Of a stretch of DNA of 18,955 bases, positions 14,667-18,955 are shown piece after piece. The position numbers were made by a program, and so were the translations under genes. Within the stretch, counting starts at the first letter, position 1. Each line of letters opens with the position of its first letter. The stretch comes from CALREJ01 sp035547395 (GTDB lineage: Bacteria > Patescibacteriota > Gracilibacteria > Peribacterales > Peribacteraceae): the NCBI GenBank assembly GCA_035547395.1, contig DASZVA010000005.1, forward strand, positions 1 through 18,955, in the 5' to 3' direction. The notes under the pieces are model-generated. The model was not told the origin of the DNA. It was given only the letters and a program-made list of their open reading frames with translations, and did no database searches.

Positions 14667-14779
14667 GCAGTGAGTGAACAGCACCGTTCGTCCAGGGAGG
14701 ACTACAATCGACCGTCTGCAAGGATCCAGGAGCAGGAGACGGGCGGATTCTTTGTATCAAAATCCAGGTATGACCCGCG

Positions 14780-15322
14780 CTATCGGCTCGTTGCCTGCAA
14801 AGTAACACTGGCGACTGTTTGCCCCGGAGTTTGACTGCCCCCGTTTTGCTGCAGCGTAATGATGATTTTGGCGTACTTCGAGAGGTTGTCTTTCGAGTCG
14901 AAAGTCAGGCTATGACGCACATCGCCGGCGGCAGCCGTCAGCTGTCCCATGTTGATCGGCTGCGATCCGTCCGCGCTCTCCAGCCATGCGTCATAGTATG
15001 TCCCCTCTTTGGCATCGGCGATGTTCACCTGTAAACCGATGTTGGTGCTTCCGTCCTGGAAATAGTGGGCGGTCGCGACGCCGTTCGCGAGCGTGCCGTT
15101 TTCTCCGGTTACGGCGCCGTATGCCAATTCCATTTCCTTGCCATGCTGCGGATCCACCAGTTCCTTGCCTGCCGGCATAAGCACGTTCAGCTTCTGGACG
15201 CCAATCACGCCGCCGCTGTCCGAAGACGATTGATTGTTAATAGAAACCGTTCCGCCGGTGGAACAGGCGGAGAGCAGAATGAATGCCGCGAGCGAGACAA
15301 ACAGAGACTGATGCGATTTCAT
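14780..15322 (-). CDS. Lipoprotein with anti-sigma-factor (RskA-like) type domain
   Basis: 180 residues from MKSHQSLFVS. Lipoprotein signal MKSHQSLFVSLAAFILLSAC with lipidated C20. After a Ser/Gly-rich linker comes a beta-rich domain with the pattern GVATAHYFQDGSTNIGLQVN, then TYYDAWLESADGSQPINMGQL, then DNLSKYAKIIITLQQNGGSQ. This 'YxAWLxxxx...MGxL...YxxIxITLE' layout is that of the RskA-C/anti-sigma-K-factor-like domain. Without a zinc-binding anti-sigma helix in front of it, it is more likely an extracellular binding domain. In-frame ATGs at 15337 and 15370 are possible earlier starts; the one chosen gives the best signal peptide. It follows the Wzy-like gene by 51 nt. Confidence 0.75.
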   Translation of the reverse strand: MKSHQSLFVSLAAFILLSACSTGGTVSINNQSSSDSGGVIGVQKLNVLMPAGKELVDPQHGKEMELAYGAVTGENGTLANGVATAHYFQDGSTNIGLQVNIADAKEGTYYDAWLESADGSQPINMGQLTAAAGDVRHSLTFDSKDNLSKYAKIIITLQQNGGSQTPGQTVASVTLQATSR

Positions 15323-15373
15323 AGATGATCGGTTCATGAATAAGACACCATCCATCATACGTTCCTTCATGCT

Positions 15374-17416
15374 TCACCACAAAATGCCGGGTTTTCTCGC
15401 GGTGTTTGCCGCGCGTTCCGTCACAGCATGATCGAATGCCTTGCGGGCGATCTGCACGTAGCGGGCGTCGTCTGTCGGATACAAATTCGACAGGTCGCGC
15501 GCGGTCTGCATCAGCATTTCCGGCGCTTGCGACAGATCAATGAAATGGACATCCTGTTCCACCGCTGTCGCGTAGTCGGAGAAGAGAGTGTCAAACTCCT
15601 CCTTGCGCGGCAGCAGCAATGCCTTGCGCTGCGGGTCTTTCGCAGTCTCCAGCAGAAGTTCAAAGATCTGAAGGTCCGTATATTTTCCATCCGCATATGC
15701 GGTATCGATGGATGATTCGGCCAGAGGCATGTCGCCCATGCGCAGCGCGATCATCGCGCGCAGTTTCCAGACGCGCGGGTCTTCCGTATTCACCGTGAGA
15801 TACCGGTTCACCGCTTCCATCGCCTTGCCCAAATCGTTTTTGTTCAGATAGATCTGCGCTTCACTCAAGAACATATCGCGGCTGAACCATTCATGCTGCG
15901 CCTTCCCGTACCAGATAAGCGCCTCGTCGATGTTGCCGGCGGCTTCGTAGTGGCGGCCGATGGACGAGAGGGCGAGCGGATAGCCTTCTGCAATGAGAAT
16001 CGCGATAAGCACGGCCGAAAGCAGAATCTGGAAGCGGAACAGGTACTGCGAGAATTTCCACCGGATGAACGACGATGAAACGGATTCCTGCGACGACGAC
16101 GTGGGCACGACCAGGAAGCCGAGAGCCAGCACGAGCGGCATGGCGATGCCGACGAACTGCAGATTGTAGTCGATCATGTTGTGCGCAAAGACGCCGATGA
16201 CCGCAAGCAACAGCATAATCGTCACGATGTCTTTTTCCTGCGACCATTCGCGCCTTTCGGCAAACAGCATTTTGAAGGCGATTCCGAGGATGTACAGAAT
16301 GACAAGTGCGTAAAAAAGGAGCGCCGGCCATCCGGATTCCATCGCGATTTTCAAAAGGACGTTGTGCGGATGATCCGACGTGGCGAGAACGTGATCGGCC
16401 AGATGCGGCTGCACGAATCGGAAGCTGTAGGGACCGTATCCGAAGAGCGGACGGTCTTTGGACAGTTCAAGCGCCTGTTGCCAGAATTCTTTGCGCTCGT
16501 CGATGGACGACGTTCCCTCCGCCGCGGTGAACGTCACTTTTTGCGCGACGGATTGCACTTCATGAAAATTTGAGCGGAGAAGATTGACGCTCAAAAACAT
16601 CGCGACGGTAAAAACCGTGATCAGTGCGATGCGTACCAACACGCTGTCGCGGATCGTCCGCAAAATTCTCCGGTAGCGGATATCCCGCAATCCGAGATAC
16701 AAAAAGATGACGAACAATAAAGATAGCTGCACCACCAGCGCCAAAAACCCGCCGCGTGAATAGCTGAGAAACAGAGAACCGATCACAAGACCGATGCCGG
16801 TGATCAGTATCCAGCGGACCCAGTTTTTGGTCGTGCGCATGCACTCGATCACCATGAACGGCCATGCCAGCAGCGTAAACTCGGCCCAGGCGTTCGGCCA
16901 ATAATCCGTGGTGAAGCGGTAATCGAAGAACGTGCCGACGAACCGGTCCACGGGCTGGAGGACGTACACCGCGATGCCGATGATGGCGGCAATGATCGAG
17001 GAATACGCAATTGCACGCGTGGAAAGAAAGAGAAACCGCTGCTTTCCGTCCAGTCCGGTTCGTACGGCCCAAAAAAGCAGAAGCGACAGAGACACGGTTC
17101 TCAAAATTTCATCGAGTCCGTAATTTCTGGTCGTCGACAAAAAATAGCTGGCGATCGACCAAGCCACATACAGAAGAATCGTGATCCATAGAAACACGGG
17201 AATGTCCGTTTTGCGCGGAGCCGGCGAAAGCGGCGACAGAGGTTCGGTTTGGTCGAACCGGAAAATTTTGCGCAGACTGCTGATGATGATCGCGAACGCG
17301 ACCATCAACGCCAGAAGCCATGTTGCTTCCAGTCCTTTTCCTCCGCGCCAGAGAATGGAGAAGACAAGAACGGCTATCAGACCGTACTCGCTCAACCGAG
17401 ACCAGCTGAATTTCAT
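15374..17416 (-). CDS. O-antigen ligase/polymerase (Wzy)-like membrane protein with C-terminal TPR
   Basis: 680 residues. About 12 hydrophobic segments fill the first 470 residues. The Wzy_C/O-antigen ligase family region includes LSYSRGGFLALVVQL, a large outer loop with DERKEFWQQALELSKDRPLFG, GYGPYSFRFVQPHL and DHPHNVLLKIAMESGWPALL with its conserved H. The C-terminal ~200 residues hold TPR-like helices (ALIWYGKAQHEW, LSEAQIYLNKNDLGKAMEAV, KLRAMIALRMGDMPLAESSI). Such proteins join glycan repeat units to lipid carriers or to proteins at the cell surface; the TPR tail may recruit partners. TATACT 8 nt before the ATG, no SD. No other glycan genes are visible next to it. Confidence 0.87.
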   Translation of the reverse strand: MKFSWSRLSEYGLIAVLVFSILWRGGKGLEATWLLALMVAFAIIISSLRKIFRFDQTEPLSPLSPAPRKTDIPVFLWITILLYVAWSIASYFLSTTRNYGLDEILRTVSLSLLLFWAVRTGLDGKQRFLFLSTRAIAYSSIIAAIIGIAVYVLQPVDRFVGTFFDYRFTTDYWPNAWAEFTLLAWPFMVIECMRTTKNWVRWILITGIGLVIGSLFLSYSRGGFLALVVQLSLLFVIFLYLGLRDIRYRRILRTIRDSVLVRIALITVFTVAMFLSVNLLRSNFHEVQSVAQKVTFTAAEGTSSIDERKEFWQQALELSKDRPLFGYGPYSFRFVQPHLADHVLATSDHPHNVLLKIAMESGWPALLFYALVILYILGIAFKMLFAERREWSQEKDIVTIMLLLAVIGVFAHNMIDYNLQFVGIAMPLVLALGFLVVPTSSSQESVSSSFIRWKFSQYLFRFQILLSAVLIAILIAEGYPLALSSIGRHYEAAGNIDEALIWYGKAQHEWFSRDMFLSEAQIYLNKNDLGKAMEAVNRYLTVNTEDPRVWKLRAMIALRMGDMPLAESSIDTAYADGKYTDLQIFELLLETAKDPQRKALLLPRKEEFDTLFSDYATAVEQDVHFIDLSQAPEMLMQTARDLSNLYPTDDARYVQIARKAFDHAVTERAANTARKPGILW

Positions 17417-17424
17417 CGGTCGTC

Positions 17425-17430
17425 AGTATA
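17425..17430 (-). promoter_or_regulatory. -10 hexamer of the Wzy-like gene
   Basis: TATACT on the minus strand ends 8 nt before the ATG at 17416, identical to the truB hexamer. GACGACCG between holds no SD. No -35 is obvious. Confidence 0.5.
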
Positions 17431-17458
17431 GGCCGAATTTCGCACGCGAAAAGCGAAA

Positions 17459-17487
17459 GTGACAACGCGCGATTCTTTGAGTATGAT
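17459..17487 (+). promoter_or_regulatory. Promoter of tRNA-Leu
   Basis: GTGACA (17459-17464), exactly 17 nt, TATGAT (17482-17487). Transcription would start about 44 nt before the mature tRNA 5' end at 17538, leaving a leader for RNase P to remove. Confidence 0.6.
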
Positions 17488-17537
17488 TCATCGCGTCTGA
17501 AGAGCGTCAGACATGATCTTTTTAATTCATGCAACCG

Positions 17538-17624
17538 GCCGATGTGGCGGAATTGGTAGACGCGCACGCTTCAGGAGCGTGTAAGAGCAATCTTGTGAGA
17601 GTTCGAGTCTCTCCATCGGCACCA
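17538..17624 (+). tRNA. tRNA-Leu, anticodon CAG
   Basis: Acceptor GCCGATG/CATCGGC, class II D-arm, anticodon stem CACGC/GCGTG with loop TTCAGGA (anticodon CAG, reads CTG), long variable arm (AAGAGCAATCTTGT region), T-arm GAGAG-TTCGAGT-CTCTC, discriminator A and encoded CCA. 87 nt in total. It ends 13 nt before the convergent isochorismatase-like gene. Confidence 0.97.
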
Positions 17625-17637
17625 CTACAAGAAATCA

Positions 17638-18183
17638 TCATTTCATCCACTCCCCGCTCGTCATCACATTCGCCTGACGCTGAAAAACTTTATTGAGGAG
17701 GACAGAATGAACCTCTGCATCACCGTCAAAGCAAAGATCGGATAAGACCGTCAGGCAGTAATCTTTGTCAGCGGCTTCGCGGAGTGTGCTGAGCACCACG
17801 CCGCTCGTTGCGATGCCTGTGAGGATCAGATGATCGATCCCTTTCGCGCGGAGAATCACATCCAGATCGCTGCCGCTGAAGGCGCTGACGCGTTTCTTGG
17901 TGACGACGATGTCCTTTTCCGCCGGAGCAATGGACGGCTGCGGATTGATAAAGGGCGTGCGCATGGCTTCATTCATGGTGCTGAAGGATTTATTGCGAGC
18001 GCTGATTTCGGGAAAACCGTCGCGGAATCCGACGACGACAAAGATCACCTGCATGTTCTGCGCGTGCGCATGCTCGACGGCCTGCATCATGTTTTTCAAA
18101 AATGCGTCCTTATCGGGAACGCGATCGACGATGCCCGGCTGCACGTCCATAACGAGGAGTGCGGATGTATGTGCGTCGTTCAT
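17638..18183 (-). CDS. Isochorismatase-like hydrolase-fold protein without the catalytic cysteine
   Basis: 181 residues from MNDAHTSALLVMDVQPGIVD. The fold is the isochorismatase/cysteine hydrolase one. The catalytic D13 (MDVQ) and lysine K96 (VTKKRVSAF) are present. The GIATSGVVLSTLREA segment (123-137) has V129 where the nucleophilic cysteine of G.xTxxCV is normally found. It may therefore bind a ligand without hydrolysing it, or use different chemistry. The frame extends upstream to 18279 across the end of the MFS gene; ATG 18183 gives the expected N-terminus. It begins 32 nt after the MFS gene and is probably in its operon. A pyrimidine tract (TTTCTTTCTTCCTT) precedes the ATG; no SD. Confidence 0.85.
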   Translation of the reverse strand: MNDAHTSALLVMDVQPGIVDRVPDKDAFLKNMMQAVEHAHAQNMQVIFVVVGFRDGFPEISARNKSFSTMNEAMRTPFINPQPSIAPAEKDIVVTKKRVSAFSGSDLDVILRAKGIDHLILTGIATSGVVLSTLREAADKDYCLTVLSDLCFDGDAEVHSVLLNKVFQRQANVMTSGEWMK

Positions 18184-18215
18184 AAGGAAGAAAGAAAAAA
18201 ATAGGAGCAAAGTGA

Positions 18216-18955
18216 TCATCCCACCATGTCCACATCCGCTGGTTTTTCGCCGTGAATGTAGCGCGTGCGCACCGACCACGATGCGGCGGCCGCGATCAGG
18301 TACGCGGCGATGGACAGGATGAAGGTGATCGTGAGTCCCTGCTTAAACGGAGCGGAGATCAGCTGCGGGAAAAACGTGTTGCCGGTCAGCGCGGCATATG
18401 ATGCGGCGGGCAGCGCGTGCAGCACGTCTGCCGGAATCAACTGTTGCATCGGGTTGTATCCGAGGAAGGTCGCAAACAGACTCGACACGGGTGGCAGCGA
18501 CGCAACCTGCTGTGCAGTCGCTTGCGGCACACCCTGCGCCGTGAGTCCGGCCAGGATCGTCTGCGGCAGACTGGCGGAGAGGCCCGCGATCATCAGGCTG
18601 AAAAAAATACCGATCGAGAGCACTTGTCCCGAATTCTGGAACGTCGACCGCATACCGGACGTTTGTCCGCGCTCGTGCGCGGGCACCGCGTTCATGATGG
18701 CCGTTGCGTTGGGCGCGGAGAAAAGCCCGCTGCCGACGCCGTTCAGGAAAATGATGCATGCGAACATCCAGTAGGGAAAATTGATCGGCAGTACGATCAA
18801 AAGCGCAAACGCGGCCGCGCCGAGCAGCATGCCGCCGGTTGCGAAATAGCGCGCGCCATAACGATCGGATAACCAACCTGACGCCGGACCCGCGATCAAA
18901 AATCCGAACGTGAGCGGCAGCATGTAGATGCCGGCCCACAGCGGCGTCCGCTCGA
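18216..18955 (-). CDS. MFS drug/solute exporter (DHA2-like), N-terminal part outside the window
   Basis: The frame is open to the window edge, so this is the C-terminal ~245 residues. It shows paired TM helices and the MFS loop motif GWLSDRYGARYF, followed by GSGLFSAPNATAIMNAVP and HERGQTSGMRSTFQNSGQVL, patterns typical of the EmrB/QacA (DHA2, 14-TM) subgroup in the second half. It would export small molecules using the proton gradient. It ends with VDMVG* and is followed after 32 nt by the isochorismatase-like gene, so an exporter with an adjacent ligand-binding or hydrolase protein is suggested. Confidence 0.85.
   Translation of the reverse strand, partial: ERTPLWAGIYMLPLTFGFLIAGPASGWLSDRYGARYFATGGMLLGAAAFALLIVLPINFPYWMFACIIFLNGVGSGLFSAPNATAIMNAVPAHERGQTSGMRSTFQNSGQVLSIGIFFSLMIAGLSASLPQTILAGLTAQGVPQATAQQVASLPPVSSLFATFLGYNPMQQLIPADVLHALPAASYAALTGNTFFPQLISAPFKQGLTITFILSIAAYLIAAAASWSVRTRYIHGEKPADVDMVG

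Noticed and set aside
14382..14808. Minus-strand open frames of about 63 codons (14382-14573 and 14617-14808)
   Set aside because: They show no protein-like composition or start signals, and the second overlaps the lipoprotein's 3' end.

Overview
The window looks like a piece of a small bacterial genome using the standard code. It carries a TruB pseudouridine synthase, a LemA/TPM pair, two short lipoproteins, a PKD-repeat membrane protein, an O-antigen-ligase-like membrane protein and two tRNAs with encoded CCA ends. The mix of tiny membrane proteins, lipoproteins and PKD proteins, together with weak or absent Shine-Dalgarno (SD) sequences, reminds me of candidate-phyla-radiation bacteria such as Peregrinibacteria/Peribacteria. 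That placement is an impression, not something the sequence proves.

Left part (1-4950). This stretch is visibly AT-richer, especially 2540-4950, and reads as an accessory metabolic cassette. It holds the 3' end of a LOG/SLOG-type Rossmann protein and a terminator. A minus-strand run follows, in transcription order HAD phosphatase, PfkB sugar kinase and zinc alcohol dehydrogenase. A class III PLP aminotransferase diverges from the HAD gene. Together these could make or remodel a phosphorylated amino-polyol or aminosugar, but the substrate cannot be read from sequence. The cassette ends in a small, apparently frameshifted ORF just before truB.

Middle part (5000-12610). This GC-richer stretch is all on the minus strand. 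In transcription order it encodes a Bcp peroxiredoxin, a membrane-anchored PEBP protein, LemA, a TPM-domain protein, a secreted two-domain beta protein, an LppX/LolA-like lipoprotein, a 3-TM protein with six PKD repeats, a 32-residue membrane peptide and TruB. Several genes are tightly coupled (TAATG overlap, 1-nt and 11-nt gaps). Several others have a -10-like hexamer only 6-8 nt before the ATG, which suggests leaderless mRNAs.

Right part (12842-18955). Two small plus-strand genes (a 59-aa membrane peptide, and a 61-aa protein with a duplicated FSDMG motif) face a minus-strand protein combining TerB-like helices with a bacterial PH-like domain. Next come a repeat copying the 3' end of the adjacent tRNA-Pro(CGG), and a non-coding stretch with four palindromes and a candidate 39-aa membrane peptide. 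These are followed by a lipoprotein, a Wzy-like/TPR protein, tRNA-Leu(CAG) with its own promoter, an isochorismatase-like protein lacking the catalytic cysteine, and the C-terminal part of an MFS exporter that runs off the window.
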